This document shows, piece by piece, positions 1 through 9,310 of a stretch of 35,618 nt of DNA. Numbering within the stretch: position 1 is the stretch's first letter; each line of letters begins with the position of its first letter. The notes under the pieces are model-generated. The model ran no database searches, was not told the DNA's origin, and saw nothing but the letters and a program-made list of their open reading frames with translations. The position numbers and the translations under genes were made by a program. Source of the stretch: Prevotellaceae bacterium (GTDB taxonomy: Bacteria; Bacteroidota; Bacteroidia; Bacteroidales; UBA932); NCBI GenBank assembly GCA_031255195.1, contig JAIRSZ010000161.1, positions 1 to 35,618 of the forward strand. The letters run 5' to 3'.

Positions 1-345
1 CGGCAACTGTCGACAGTTGTCGACAACAATGATGTAATTAGGTTGGAAATTTATTTGCAACATGCTGATAATGATATTATCCAAAAATTTCCATTCGCCA
101 TAACGCCATTCTCTCCCTTTTCCCCTCGTGTGCCGCCGTCATTCCGTAGCGAAGCGCGCGAGGCACGAGCGAGCGTAGCGGAGGAACCTCAACCCGTAGC
201 TGTTGACGACAAGCGGCGGCAACTGTCGACAGTTGTCGATAGTTGCCGACAGTTGCCGATAGTTGTCGACAACAATGATGTAATGAGATAGTGATGTAAT
301 GAGGTTGAAAATTTATTTGCAATATGCTGATAATGATGTTATTTT
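1..345. repeat. Imperfect direct repeat with a 10-base tandem array
   Basis: Two copies of one segment lie at about 1-81 and 217-345. Both start with AACTGTCGAC units, continue through GTTGTCGACAAC and an AATGATGTAAT block, and end with a TTTATTTGCAA/ATGCTGATAATGAT block. Copy 2 is longer. It has five 10-base units (consensus AGTTGYCGAY, 221-270) where copy 1 has two (5-24), and it also doubles a GATGTAATGAG block. The units form perfect palindromes: AACTGTCGACAGTT at 5-18 and 221-234, and GTTGTCGACAAC at 16-27 and 262-273. I see no coding sense in the array. The function is unknown. Confidence 0.75.
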
Positions 346-662
346 GTTGATAAAATTAGATGAAAATAAGGTATAGGCGCACCGTTCGTTTGCGCCTCGC
401 CTGCCCGAACTGTGATTTATTTGGTTTATTTGATTTTTGTGATTGCGCCAACGTGCTACAATACCGTTATTTTCAAAAGTATCGTTAGGTTGACTTTCGT
501 AAAATCAATTCTTGGGTAGAAAAGCAAGGAGCAAGGCATAAAATAAAAATGAGGCGCAGGTGTTTAAGCAGCTGATGTAGACTTTCTATAAAACCTGCCT
601 TAAAACTTGCCTTATCTGTCGTGAACTCGTACTTGAGATTCGCATAAATTCAAAATTTAAAT
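346..662. other. Gene-free AT-rich spacer upstream of tex
   Basis: No convincing reading frame, tRNA or terminator is visible between the repeat region and the tex promoter. Together with the repeat to its left it makes a gene-free stretch of nearly 700 bases, which is long for this gene-dense window. Confidence 0.5.
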
Positions 663-670
663 TATCTTTG
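663..670 (+). promoter_or_regulatory. Probable -7 box of tex
   Basis: TATCTTTG matches the Bacteroidetes TAnnTTTG box. The expected -33 position holds TTC rather than TTG, so the match is partial. If used, transcription would start near 675-680. That makes the upstream TTG at 668 an impossible start codon and favours the TTG at 698. Confidence 0.5.
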
Positions 671-697
671 TGGCCTCAAAGCGCAGCAATAAAAAAG

Positions 698-2833
698 TTG
701 GATTTTTCAAATTTCATATCGCAAACACTTGGCATATCCTCGGGGCAGGTTGCCGCCACGCTCAAGCTCATGGACGAAGGCGCAACCATTCCGTTTATTA
801 GCCGCTACCGCAAGGAGGCCACCGGCAGCTTGGACGAGGTACAGGTGGCTGCTATTTTCAACGAAGCGGCGCGGTTGCAGGAGGTCAAAAAGCGCAAGGA
901 GGTTATTCTAAAGTCCATTGAGGAGCAGGGGGCGCTGACCGAAGAGCTCCGTGCGCGCATTGCGGAATGTTACGTGCTTGCTACGCTTGAGGATATTTAT
1001 TTGCCCTATAAACCGAAGCGCAGAACGCGCGCTACCATTGCCCGCGAGAAGGGGCTTGAGCCTTTGGCCGAAGAGCTTGCGAGGCAAACCTACGTGGAGG
1101 CGGCCAAGCTTGCGCAAAAGTACGCTACCGGCAAGGTGGCAAGCGTTGACGAGGCGTTGGAGGGCGCTCGCGACATCATTGCCGAGTGGGTGAACGAGAA
1201 CGAGACAGCGCGCCGTCAGGTGCGCAACCTGTTTGAGCGGGAGGCGACCATTTCGGCTACCGTTGCTCGGGGCAAGGAAAAAGAGGCTGAGGGAGCGAAG
1301 TACCGCGATTATTTTGCCTTTAGCGAGCCGCTGCACAAGTGTCCCTCGCACCGCCTGTTGGCCTTGCGCCGCGGCGAGGCCGAAGGCTTCCTGCGCGTAA
1401 GCATTGCGCCGCAGCAGGAAAAATCCCTCGGCATTTTAGAAAAATTGTTCGTAAAAAACGACAGCGAGTCGGCCATGCAGGTGAAGGCAGCAATTACCGA
1501 CAGCTACAAGCGGCTGCTTTCCCCTTCGATAGAAACGGAGGTGGCCGCCCAGAGCAAAGGCAAGGCCGACGGAGAGGCTATTCGCGTGTTTGCCGACAAC
1601 CTGCGACAGCTGCTGCTCTCTCCTCCTCTGGGGCAGAAAAATGTGCTGGCCATTGACCCGGGATTTCGCACGGGCTGCAAGGTGGTGTGCCTCGACGCGC
1701 AGGGCAACCTCCGGCACAACGCCACCATTTACCCTCACGCGGCGTCGCGCAGCGAAAGGGTTATGGCGGCAAAAAAGATGGAGGCAATGGTGGAAGCCTA
1801 CAAGGTAGACGCCATTGCCATTGGCAACGGCACTGCCGGACGGGAAACGGAAGATTTTGTAAAGGAGCTGCGCCTTAGCCGCAAGGTGCAGGTGTTTGTG
1901 GTGAGCGAAGACGGCGCTTCCATTTACTCCGCCTCGCCGGTAGCCCGCGAGGAGTTTCCGGAGTACGACGTAACGGTGCGCGGCGCGGCGTCCATAGGCC
2001 GCCGCCTGATGGATCCGCTGGCCGAGCTGGTGAAGATTGACCCAAAGAGCATTGGGGTGGGGCAGTACCAGCACGACGTCAACCAGCAGCAGCTCAAGCG
2101 CAGCCTTGACCAGACGGTGGAGAGCTGCGTGAATCTGGTGGGCGTGAACCTCAACACGGCAAGCAAGCACCTGCTGGCGTATGTGTCGGGGCTGGGGGCG
2201 CAGCTGGCGGAGAACGTGGTGAGCTGGCGCAGGGAGCATGGGGCATTTGCCTCGCGCAAGCAGCTCCGCGAAGTACCGCGATTGGGAGTTAAGGCATTTG
2301 AGCAGTGCGCCGGTTTTTTGCGCATCAGCAATCCGCAAAATCCGTTAGACAACAGCGCAGTACATCCTGAAAACTACCACGTGGTAGAGCAGATGGCAAA
2401 AGACGTGGGCTGCTCGGTTGGCGACTTGCTACAGGACGAGCGTCTGAGAAAGCAGCTCAATCCGCAAAAGTACGTGTCCGAAAAGGTAGGGCTTCCCACG
2501 CTTTTGGACATTATGAAGGAGCTCGCCAAGCCGGGGCTTGACCCGCGCGAGCATGTTCGTATTTTTGAGTTTGCGCAGCACGTCCACGCCATAGAAGATT
2601 TGCAGGAGGGTATGATACTGCCCGGAATAGTAACGAATATTACCGCTTTTGGGGCGTTTGTTGATGTCGGGATAAAGCAGGACGGCCTTGTGCACATATC
2701 GCAGCTGGCCGACGCTTTTGTAAACAACCCTAACGATATTGTCAAGCTTCACCAGCACGTGCAGGTACGCGTGGTCAGCGTGGACGCTGACCGAAAGCGT
2801 ATACAGCTCTCAATGAAGGGAGTACAGCAGTAA
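698..2833 (+). CDS. tex: Tex-family RNA-binding transcription accessory protein
   Basis: Tex is a cytoplasmic nucleic-acid-binding protein linked to transcription and RNA metabolism. The 711-residue product has the conserved N-terminal motif ATIPFISRYRKE. A YqgF-like RNase H fold starts near residue 314 (AIDPGFRTGCK). A helix-hairpin-helix region lies around 480-547 (GVNLNTAS) and a C-terminal S1 domain from about 636 (TAFGAFVDVG). The length is typical of the family. I chose the TTG at 698 because the product then begins just before the conserved first helix, and because the in-frame TTG at 668 lies inside the -7 promoter box. With 668 the protein would be 721 residues. gcvH follows after 84 bases on the same strand, and I see no strong terminator between them. 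Identity is very secure; the start is less so. Confidence 0.95.
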   Translation: MDFSNFISQTLGISSGQVAATLKLMDEGATIPFISRYRKEATGSLDEVQVAAIFNEAARLQEVKKRKEVILKSIEEQGALTEELRARIAECYVLATLEDIYLPYKPKRRTRATIAREKGLEPLAEELARQTYVEAAKLAQKYATGKVASVDEALEGARDIIAEWVNENETARRQVRNLFEREATISATVARGKEKEAEGAKYRDYFAFSEPLHKCPSHRLLALRRGEAEGFLRVSIAPQQEKSLGILEKLFVKNDSESAMQVKAAITDSYKRLLSPSIETEVAAQSKGKADGEAIRVFADNLRQLLLSPPLGQKNVLAIDPGFRTGCKVVCLDAQGNLRHNATIYPHAASRSERVMAAKKMEAMVEAYKVDAIAIGNGTAGRETEDFVKELRLSRKVQVFVVSEDGASIYSASPVAREEFPEYDVTVRGAASIGRRLMDPLAELVKIDPKSIGVGQYQHDVNQQQLKRSLDQTVESCVNLVGVNLNTASKHLLAYVSGLGAQLAENVVSWRREHGAFASRKQLREVPRLGVKAFEQCAGFLRISNPQNPLDNSAVHPENYHVVEQMAKDVGCSVGDLLQDERLRKQLNPQKYVSEKVGLPTLLDIMKELAKPGLDPREHVRIFEFAQHVHAIEDLQEGMILPGIVTNITAFGAFVDVGIKQDGLVHISQLADAFVNNPNDIVKLHQHVQVRVVSVDADRKRIQLSMKGVQQ

Positions 2834-2917
2834 AAAAAATTTTTTTTTGATATAGCAATAAACAGAATAAAAGCAAGCAACACAGCTAAATAAACATTAC
2901 GATTAATAAGTTGAGCC

Positions 2918-3304
2918 ATGAACATTCCTAAGAATTTGAAGTACAGCCACGAACACGAATGGGTACGTGCTGAAGCCGACGGTACTGCATACGTTGGCAT
3001 TACCGATTACGCGCAGAGTCAGCTTGGCGACATTGTGTTTGTCGATGTAAACTCGGTAGAAGAAACGCTCGCAAAGGGCGCAACCTTTGGTGCGATAGAG
3101 GCGGTGAAAACCGTTTCAGACCTTTTCATGCCCGTTGGCGGTCAGGTGCTGGAGTTAAACGACGAGCTGAACAGCTCCCCCGATCTGGTGAATAAAGACC
3201 CATACGGCGAGGGGTGGATGATTAAGGTAAAAATCGGCGACGCCGCAGAGCTTGACGACCTGCTGGATGCCGACGCCTACGCTAAAATCTGCGACACGCA
3301 GTAG
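2918..3304 (+). CDS. gcvH: Glycine cleavage system H protein
   Basis: This is the lipoyl carrier of the glycine cleavage complex. It shuttles the aminomethyl group between the P, T and L proteins in the cytoplasm. At 128 residues it has the usual length. The lipoylation site is Lys64 in the motif EAVKTVSD, and the N-terminal HEWV and C-terminal YGEGWM motifs are also present. No gcvP, gcvT or lipoate genes are in the window, so the gene stands apart from the rest of its system here. It follows tex by 84 bases that begin with an A/T run. No TAnnTTTG box is visible in the gap, so read-through from tex is possible. Confidence 0.97.
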   Translation: MNIPKNLKYSHEHEWVRAEADGTAYVGITDYAQSQLGDIVFVDVNSVEETLAKGATFGAIEAVKTVSDLFMPVGGQVLELNDELNSSPDLVNKDPYGEGWMIKVKIGDAAELDDLLDADAYAKICDTQ

Positions 3305-3486
3305 CCCATACCCTGAAAAAAAAGCGTACTTAATTCTCATAATTCTAAGCTTACCGCATGTCGTTGATGTGCGGGCGTGAAGGTATTACCTTTAAGCAAG
3401 CCGCCATCACCACTTGGTAAGGCGACGGCTGAGAAGTTGAGGATTAACCTTCGGCGCGTGGCAGTGAGCCAACGGACTATCTGCCT

Positions 3487-4770
3487 TTACCGGTATTTTC
3501 CCTTCCAGAGCTGCTCCATTCGTGCCCTGATTTCGCGCTCTTTGGGGCTGTCGCCCGGAACGTAGAACGTTGTCCTCGCTATTTTTTCGGGCAGGTAGTC
3601 GAGGTCTACAAAGTTGTTTTGGTAGTCGTGGGCGTACTTGTAGCCCTTGTGGTAGCCGAGGTCTTTCATCAGCTTGGTGGGGGCGTTGCGGAGGTGAAGC
3701 GGCACCGGCAGGTCGCCCGACTGCCGCACCTGCGCAATGGCGGCCTCAACAGCTAAGTACGAGGCGTTGCTTTTGGGGCTTGTGGCAAGGTAAACTGCGC
3801 ACTGCGCCATTACAATTCTTCCTTCCGGCATCCCGATAACCTTAACGGCGTCGAAGCAGGCCTGCGCCATGAGCAGCGCGTTGGGGTTGGCCAATCCCAC
3901 GTCTTCAGCGGCCAGAATCACCATGCGGCGGGCAATGAACAGCGGGTCTTCGCCGCCCTCAATCATGCGCGCCAGCCAGTACACCGCCGCGTTGGGGTCG
4001 CTGCCGCGCATACTCTTGATGAAGGCCGAAATGATGTCGTAGTGCTGCTCGCCGTTTTTGTCGTACAGGGCGATATTTTCCTGTAGACGTTCGGTTACAA
4101 TGCTGTTGTTGATGGTGATGGCGTCGTCGCTGTCGAACGAGCTGACCACGATTTCCAATATGTTGAGCAGCTTTCGGGCGTCGCCGCCCGAAAAGCGAAA
4201 CAGCGCCTCCGTTTCTTCAATGTTAAACTGCCGCTGCTTCAGGTAGCTGTCGGTGGTAACGGCGCGCTCCAGCAGCTTTTTCAGATCGTCCACCTCCAGC
4301 GATTTCAGCACGTAAACCTGACACCGCGAGAGTAGGGGCGATATGACCTCAAAAGAAGGGTTTTCGGTGGTTGCGCCAATGAGCGTAACCGTTCCGTGCT
4401 CCACCGCGCCCAGCAGCGAATCCTGCTGCGATTTTGAGAACCGGTGAATTTCGTCGATGAAAAGAATAGGGTTTGGCGTGCTGAAAAAGCGTTGCCGTCT
4501 GGCATCTTCAATCACCTCGCGCACGTCCTTCACGCCGGCGTTCACGGCGCTTAGCGTGTAAAACTTGCGGTTTTGGCGATTGGCGATGATTCGCGCCAGC
4601 GTTGTTTTTCCCACGCCAGGCGGCCCCCACAGGATAAAAGAGGAAAGCTTGTCGCCTTCCACCATACGGCGCAGCACGGCATTTTCCCCCACCAAATGTT
4701 GCTGCCCGACGTAGTCGTCCAGCGTTTGTGGGCGCAGCCGCTCGGCTAAGGGTATGTTTGACTGTTCCAA
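3487..4770 (-). CDS. rarA: Replication-associated recombination protein A (RarA/MgsA), AAA+ ATPase
   Basis: RarA is a clamp-loader-like AAA+ ATPase that acts at stalled replication forks. The 427-residue product shows Walker A GPPGVGKT (49-56), Walker B ILFIDEIHR (102-110), a sensor-1 region GATTENP (132-138) and a candidate arginine finger in the SRC motif near 149. The C-terminal half contains the family's tetramerisation region, with the conserved SMRGSDP and NAPTKLM segments. The length matches the family. It starts 14 bases after the stop of the aldo/keto reductase gene upstream, so the two are probably cotranscribed, although no functional link is obvious. Confidence 0.96.
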   Translation of the reverse strand: MEQSNIPLAERLRPQTLDDYVGQQHLVGENAVLRRMVEGDKLSSFILWGPPGVGKTTLARIIANRQNRKFYTLSAVNAGVKDVREVIEDARRQRFFSTPNPILFIDEIHRFSKSQQDSLLGAVEHGTVTLIGATTENPSFEVISPLLSRCQVYVLKSLEVDDLKKLLERAVTTDSYLKQRQFNIEETEALFRFSGGDARKLLNILEIVVSSFDSDDAITINNSIVTERLQENIALYDKNGEQHYDIISAFIKSMRGSDPNAAVYWLARMIEGGEDPLFIARRMVILAAEDVGLANPNALLMAQACFDAVKVIGMPEGRIVMAQCAVYLATSPKSNASYLAVEAAIAQVRQSGDLPVPLHLRNAPTKLMKDLGYHKGYKYAHDYQNNFVDLDYLPEKIARTTFYVPGDSPKEREIRARMEQLWKGKYR

Positions 4771-4784
4771 ATCTCAAAAAAATG

Positions 4785-5732
4785 TTATACTTTCAAAATT
4801 TCATCCAGCTCCTCGTCCGTAAAGCCGGTATTGTTTAGCGCGCCTGTGTTCTGCCGAAGCTGCTCTACGCTGCTTGCGCCCACTATCACGGAGGTTACGC
4901 GCGTATCCTTGAGCAGCCATGCAATGGCCATTTCTGCAAGAGATTGCCCGCGGCGGGCGGCAAGCTCGTTGAGGCGCGCCACGCGCTTTACAACCTCCTC
5001 CGTTACCTGCTCGCGCTGCAAGAATCCATGAGGCTTGGCGGCGCGAGAATTTTGCGGAATGTCCTGCAAATACTTTGAGGTAAGCAGCCCCTGCGCCAGC
5101 GGCGAAAAGGCTACGAATCCAACGCCGTTGCGCTCCGCAGCATCCAGCACCCCCTGCTCTACGTTGCGCGTCAGCAGGCTGTACCTGTCCTGGTTCACTA
5201 AGCACGGCACGTGCTGCTGCGCCAATATTTGGTATGCCTTTTCAGCTTGCTCCACCGGATACTTTGAGATACCTGCGTAGAGCGCCTTGCCCTGCTTTAC
5301 CACATCTATCAGGGCTTGCATGGTTTCCTCTATCGGCGTGCTGGGGTCGTAGCGGTGCGAGTAGAAAATGTCAACGTACTCCAGCCCCATGCGCTTGAGG
5401 CTTTGGTCGAGGCTGCCGATGAGAGACTTTCGCGAGCCGCCGTCGCCGTAAGGTCCGGGAAACATCAGGTGTCCGGCTTTGGTGCTTATCACCAGCTCGT
5501 CGCGGTGGCCGGCGAGGGTAGTTTTGAGTATTCGGCCAAAATTGACCTCCGCGCTGCCCGCAGGTGGCCCGTAGTTGTTGGCAAGGTCAAAGTGCGTAAT
5601 GCCGCTCTCGAAGGCATATTTCACGATGTCCACAGCGACGTCAAACCTATCCACATCGCCAAAGTTGTGCCACAGCCCCAGCGATATGCGTGGAAGCTGC
5701 AAGCCGCTTTTCCCGCAGTAGGCGTACTTCAT
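4785..5732 (-). CDS. Aldo/keto reductase of the YghZ/Gpr type
   Basis: This is a cytoplasmic NADPH-dependent oxidoreductase of the aldo/keto reductase superfamily, 315 residues. The catalytic tetrad is readable as Asp49, Tyr54 (in FDLANNYGPP), Lys85 (STKAG) and His126 (YSHRYD). The sequences after Tyr54 and around His126 resemble the YghZ/Gpr group, which reduces L-glyceraldehyde 3-phosphate and methylglyoxal in E. coli. The true substrate cannot be read from sequence. The ATG is preceded by an AT-rich spacer of about 210 bases. rarA lies 14 bases downstream. There is no signal peptide, in contrast with the second aldo/keto reductase at 30281-31465. Confidence 0.9.
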   Translation of the reverse strand: MKYAYCGKSGLQLPRISLGLWHNFGDVDRFDVAVDIVKYAFESGITHFDLANNYGPPAGSAEVNFGRILKTTLAGHRDELVISTKAGHLMFPGPYGDGGSRKSLIGSLDQSLKRMGLEYVDIFYSHRYDPSTPIEETMQALIDVVKQGKALYAGISKYPVEQAEKAYQILAQQHVPCLVNQDRYSLLTRNVEQGVLDAAERNGVGFVAFSPLAQGLLTSKYLQDIPQNSRAAKPHGFLQREQVTEEVVKRVARLNELAARRGQSLAEMAIAWLLKDTRVTSVIVGASSVEQLRQNTGALNNTGFTDEELDEILKV

Positions 5733-5944
5733 GATAGCTATGAATTATAGATTATGAAATTATGAATTTTTGTGCTGAAAAAGTCGGCACAGCTCGCTTC
5801 GCAGGATTGCCGGAGAACGGCCATACCCATGTTTTTTGCAGAGCGATAATCCATAGCGGCATTGCGAAAAAATTCACCGCTTCCAAATGCACAAACGCAG
5901 CCTCGTATTTTAGGGCAAGACATATACCGCACTTCATACCTCCC
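5733..5944. other. Spacer between hisA and the aldo/keto reductase gene
   Basis: Short open frames exist on both strands, but none resembles a known family or has a convincing start region. No clear terminator for hisA is visible; a short GCCG/CGGC hairpin lacks a T run. Confidence 0.4.
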
Positions 5945-6637
5945 TTACATTTTTCCTTCGTAAAAAGCTTTGCCCACAATTACCGCCGGTACGCCGGCTT
6001 GCTGCAAATCTTCCACGTCGCTCATTTGGCTCACCCCGCCGCTGGCAATGAGGTGCAGCTGCGGGAAGCGTTCCAGCAGCTTGCGGTACAGGGCAACGTT
6101 AGCGCCCTGTAACATGCCGTCTCTGCCAATGTCGGTGCAGATAACCTGCGTAACGCCTTTGTCGACGTATCCGGCAACGAAGGGCAGCAAATCCGTCTGC
6201 GTGCTCTCCTGCCAGCCGCTCACGGCAATTTTTTCATCTGTAACGTCTGCTCCAAGGATAATCTTGCTGCCTCCGTAGGTGGATATCCAGCGCGTAAACT
6301 CTTCGGGGTTTTTTACGGCGATGCTGCCTCCCGTAACCATAGCTGCGCCGCACTCAAAAGCTATGCGCAGGTCGTCGGATGTTTTCATGCCTCCGCCAAA
6401 GTCCACTACCAGCTGCGTGCGAGTTGCTATTTGCTCCAGCGCCCTGTAGTTGACGATGTGCTGCGCCTTAGCTCCATCTAAGTCAACCACGTGAAGGCGC
6501 GTGTAGCCTTTGGCCTCAAACTGCTTTGCCACCTCCAGCGGATTTGTGCTGTACACCTTTTTTTTTGTGTAGTCGCCTTTGGTAAGCCTGACGCATTGAC
6601 CGTCGATAATGTCAATTGCAGGGATTACTTGTATCAT
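5945..6637 (-). CDS. hisA: Phosphoribosylformimino-5-aminoimidazole carboxamide ribotide isomerase (HisA)
   Basis: HisA catalyses the fourth step of histidine synthesis, an Amadori rearrangement of ProFAR to PRFAR, in the cytoplasm. The 230-residue (beta/alpha)8 barrel starts with IPAIDI carrying the catalytic Asp9. It has Asp131 in GADVTD and the phosphate-binding motifs DFGGG (79-83), TDIGRDG (168-174) and ASGGV. The second catalytic aspartate is probably Asp131 or Asp169. The gene is separated from other histidine genes: hisH, hisF and hisIE, which usually adjoin it, are not in the window. Its ATG overlaps the stop of the DUF456 gene by four bases (ATGA), so it is translated from that message. 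Confidence 0.95.
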   Translation of the reverse strand: MIQVIPAIDIIDGQCVRLTKGDYTKKKVYSTNPLEVAKQFEAKGYTRLHVVDLDGAKAQHIVNYRALEQIATRTQLVVDFGGGMKTSDDLRIAFECGAAMVTGGSIAVKNPEEFTRWISTYGGSKIILGADVTDEKIAVSGWQESTQTDLLPFVAGYVDKGVTQVICTDIGRDGMLQGANVALYRKLLERFPQLHLIASGGVSQMSDVEDLQQAGVPAVIVGKAFYEGKM

Positions 6638-7125
6638 GCTGATGGAGTTATAGAGTTAAAAATAAAAAAAGCAGCGGCTATGATGCAGTAAATGAACTTA
6701 ACGCCAACGGTAAGCAGAAAGCCCGCAAACGAGTAGCAGGCTATAGTGAAGGCGCGCCCGACGCTGTTGTTATACATCAGCTCGCCGATGAGCGCCCCCA
6801 AAAACATACCCAGCAGCATACCCACAGGGGTGAGCAAAATTCCGGCTATCATCCCGATAAGCGCCCCGCGCGCCCCATACTTAGAGCCTCCTGCTTTGAG
6901 CGTAACCCATCCGGGGATGAGGTAGTCCAGCACAAGAACGGCAAGCAGCACGCCTCCCATAGCTATAAGCAGGATAATGCTGTTGGAAGGGACGCTCTCC
7001 GAACAAAAATGGCGGAGCAGCAGGGCGGCATACGCAAAAACAGGACCCGGCAGCATGGGCACAAAACAGCCCAAAAATGCCACAACCAACAGCAGTAACC
7101 CGATGATGACGATTATCGGTTCCAT
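6634..7125 (-). CDS. DUF456 family membrane protein
   Basis: This 163-residue protein is almost entirely hydrophobic, with about four to five predicted membrane segments. It has the family hallmarks LPGPVFAYAALLL near the N-terminus and glycine-rich GSKYGARGALIG followed by a GxxLGxxxG-type stretch in the middle. The biochemical role of DUF456 is not established. It starts 40 bases after the M3 peptidase gene and overlaps hisA by four bases, so it sits inside a likely operon. The glycine zippers suggest tightly packed helices. Confidence 0.88.
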   Translation of the reverse strand: MEPIIVIIGLLLLVVAFLGCFVPMLPGPVFAYAALLLRHFCSESVPSNSIILLIAMGGVLLAVLVLDYLIPGWVTLKAGGSKYGARGALIGMIAGILLTPVGMLLGMFLGALIGELMYNNSVGRAFTIACYSFAGFLLTVGVKFIYCIIAAAFFIFNSITPSA

Positions 7126-7165
7126 TTCAGATTTTAGATACTCCGAACTTCAACTTTCCTGGCGT

Positions 7166-9262
7166 TTAGTTATTAAACCCCTCTCGTTTCAGCAAGGCCT
7201 CGATGGTTGGCTCTTGCCCGCGGAAGCGTTTGTAAAGTTCGAGGGGATGCTCGCTGCCGCCCTTCGAGAGAATGTTGGCGCGGAAAGAGGCGGCTGTGGC
7301 CGAGTCGAATATTCCGTTCTTTTTGAATACGGAAAAAGCGTCGGCGTCGAGTACCTCTGACCACTTGTAGCTGTAGTAGCCTGCCGCGTATCCGCTCGAA
7401 AAGATATGGCCAAACGAAGTACTGACGGAAGCGCCCTCCACGGCAGGCAGCAGAAGCGACGGGGCTATTGCCACCTTTTCAAAATCGGCAATGCTCCCCG
7501 TAAGCTCTTTGTCAATGGTGTGGTAGGCCATGTCGAGCAGGCCGAACGTGAGCTGGCGCAGCGAGTAGTATCCTGCAAGAAAATTCTGGCTGGCGATAAT
7601 TTTTTCAACCAGCTCTGCCGGAATTTTTTCGCCCGTTTCGTAGTGTTCGGCAAACATGTCGAGAAACTCCTTTTCCTGTCCCCAATTTTCCATTATTTGC
7701 GAAGGCAACTCCACGAAATCCTTGTAAACGTTTGTTCCCGAAAGGCTTGGGTAGGTGCAGTCGGACAACATGCCGTGCAGCGCGTGCCCAAACTCGTGCA
7801 GGACGGTGCTGGCTTCGGAAAAGGTAAGCAGCGCAGGCTTGCTGTCGGTCGGCATGGTGAGGTTGCACACGTTGATGATGTGCGGACGCTGCACGCGGTC
7901 GTTTTGCTTGTGCTGGTCGCGGATGTCGTTCATCCACGCGCCGTTGCGCTTGCCTTCGCGTGGGTGCAGGTCGGCGTAGAAGAGCGCCAGAAATTCACCG
8001 TTCTTGTCGTACACCTCGTAAGCTTTCACGTCGGGGTGGTACACGGGGATTTTTTTATTTTCCTTAAGCGTAATCCCGTAAAGCCTTTCGGCCAGGCCGA
8101 AAACGCCCTTAATAACGTTGTCCAGCTTGTAGTAGGGGCGTATTGCCTCGTCGTTGAGGCTGTACTTTTCCTCCCTCAGCTTCTCGGCGTAGAATGACCA
8201 GTCGTAGGGTTGCAGCTCAAAGTCTGCTCCGTGCCGCTCGGCGCAAGCCTGCACCTCAGCCAGCTCCTTTTGGGCAAAGGGCTTGGAGGCGTTGAGCAGC
8301 TCGTTGAGCAGGTTGTTTACGTTGGTTGTGTTTTGCGCCATTCGCTCTGCGAGGGCGTAGTCGGCGTAGGTTTTGTAGCCCAGCAGCTGCGCCATTTGCA
8401 GGCGGATGTTTACAATTTCGCGAATAATCTCGTTGTTGTCGTCCTGGTTGCCCTGGTTGCCTTTTACGGTGTAGGCAATGTAGAGCTTTTTGCGCAGCTC
8501 GCGGTTTTCGGCATACTTCATAAAGGGCGTATAGCAGGGCTGGTGCAGGGTGAACGCCCAACCGTCGATACCTTTGCTCCGGGCGGTTTCACTTGCCTGC
8601 TCAATGGACGAAGCCGGCAGACCTTTCAGGTCGGACGAGTCGGTAATGGTCAGCACGTAGGCGTTGGTTTCGTTGAGCACGTGCTGCTTGAAGTCGAGCC
8701 TGAGCGTAGACAGCCGCGAGGAGAGTTCGCGGTATCGCGTCTTGTCGGCCTCGCTGAGGCCTGCGCCGCTGCGGGTAAAATGCTTGTACGTCTTTTCGAG
8801 CAGCATTGCCTGCTCGGACGTGAGGGCGCTCCTGTCGGCGTTGTCGTAAACTGTCTTGATGCGGTCAAACAGCTTTTCGTTCAGGGTGATGTCGTTGTTG
8901 TACTCCGTTAGCAGGGGCATCACCTCGCGGGCTATTTGCTGCATTTCGGGGCTGGTTTCGGCCTCGTTGAGGTTAAAGAAAATGCCGCTGGTGCGCGTGA
9001 GCGACGCTCCGCTGTAGTCCAGCGCGGCAATGGTGTTCTCAAAGGTAGGAGCGTCGGCGTTGTTGGCAATAGCGTCAACCTCCTTGCGCCCCTCGTCCAT
9101 GCCGTAGCTGAAGGCGGGCAGGTAGTGCTCGGTTTTTATTTTGTCAAATGGAGTTGCCTCGTGCGGAGTGTTGAACTCCTCAAGCAGCGGGTTGTTGTTG
9201 GAGCTGTTGCAGCCCGATAGCAGCGTAGCGGCAGCGGCGGTGATAAGCATGATATTTTTCAT
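7166..9262 (-). CDS. dcp: M3 family metallopeptidase, Dcp-type dipeptidyl carboxypeptidase, predicted lipoprotein
   Basis: This zinc metallopeptidase would remove C-terminal dipeptides from oligopeptides. The 698-residue product begins with a lipoprotein signal ending in the lipobox LSGC (Cys18), so it is probably anchored on a membrane facing the periplasm. The zinc site is HEFGH at 489-493 with a third ligand glutamate near 518 (VELPSQ). The length and the C-terminal motif GYYSYKWSEVLDADAF fit the thimet oligopeptidase/Dcp family. It lies 48 bases downstream of trpB and 40 bases upstream of the DUF456 gene on the same strand. I see no promoter in the trpB gap. Confidence 0.94.
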   Translation of the reverse strand: MKNIMLITAAAATLLSGCNSSNNNPLLEEFNTPHEATPFDKIKTEHYLPAFSYGMDEGRKEVDAIANNADAPTFENTIAALDYSGASLTRTSGIFFNLNEAETSPEMQQIAREVMPLLTEYNNDITLNEKLFDRIKTVYDNADRSALTSEQAMLLEKTYKHFTRSGAGLSEADKTRYRELSSRLSTLRLDFKQHVLNETNAYVLTITDSSDLKGLPASSIEQASETARSKGIDGWAFTLHQPCYTPFMKYAENRELRKKLYIAYTVKGNQGNQDDNNEIIREIVNIRLQMAQLLGYKTYADYALAERMAQNTTNVNNLLNELLNASKPFAQKELAEVQACAERHGADFELQPYDWSFYAEKLREEKYSLNDEAIRPYYKLDNVIKGVFGLAERLYGITLKENKKIPVYHPDVKAYEVYDKNGEFLALFYADLHPREGKRNGAWMNDIRDQHKQNDRVQRPHIINVCNLTMPTDSKPALLTFSEASTVLHEFGHALHGMLSDCTYPSLSGTNVYKDFVELPSQIMENWGQEKEFLDMFAEHYETGEKIPAELVEKIIASQNFLAGYYSLRQLTFGLLDMAYHTIDKELTGSIADFEKVAIAPSLLLPAVEGASVSTSFGHIFSSGYAAGYYSYKWSEVLDADAFSVFKKNGIFDSATAASFRANILSKGGSEHPLELYKRFRGQEPTIEALLKREGFNN

Positions 9263-9310
9263 AATTTTTTTTTGATGGTTAATTCTAAATTTTCAACTTC
9301 TTTCTTACTG

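Noticed and set aside
221-270. Tandem units as a possible CRISPR array.
   Set aside because: Units are 10 bases and contiguous with no spacers, and no cas gene is present.
43-322. Frames of about 80 codons on both strands across the repeat region.
   Set aside because: Their sequence follows directly from the tandem 10-base units, so they reflect the repeat and not a protein.
5738-6112. Short frames on both strands in the hisA/aldo-keto reductase spacer.
   Set aside because: No motif, no promoter and overlap with hisA for the plus-strand frames.
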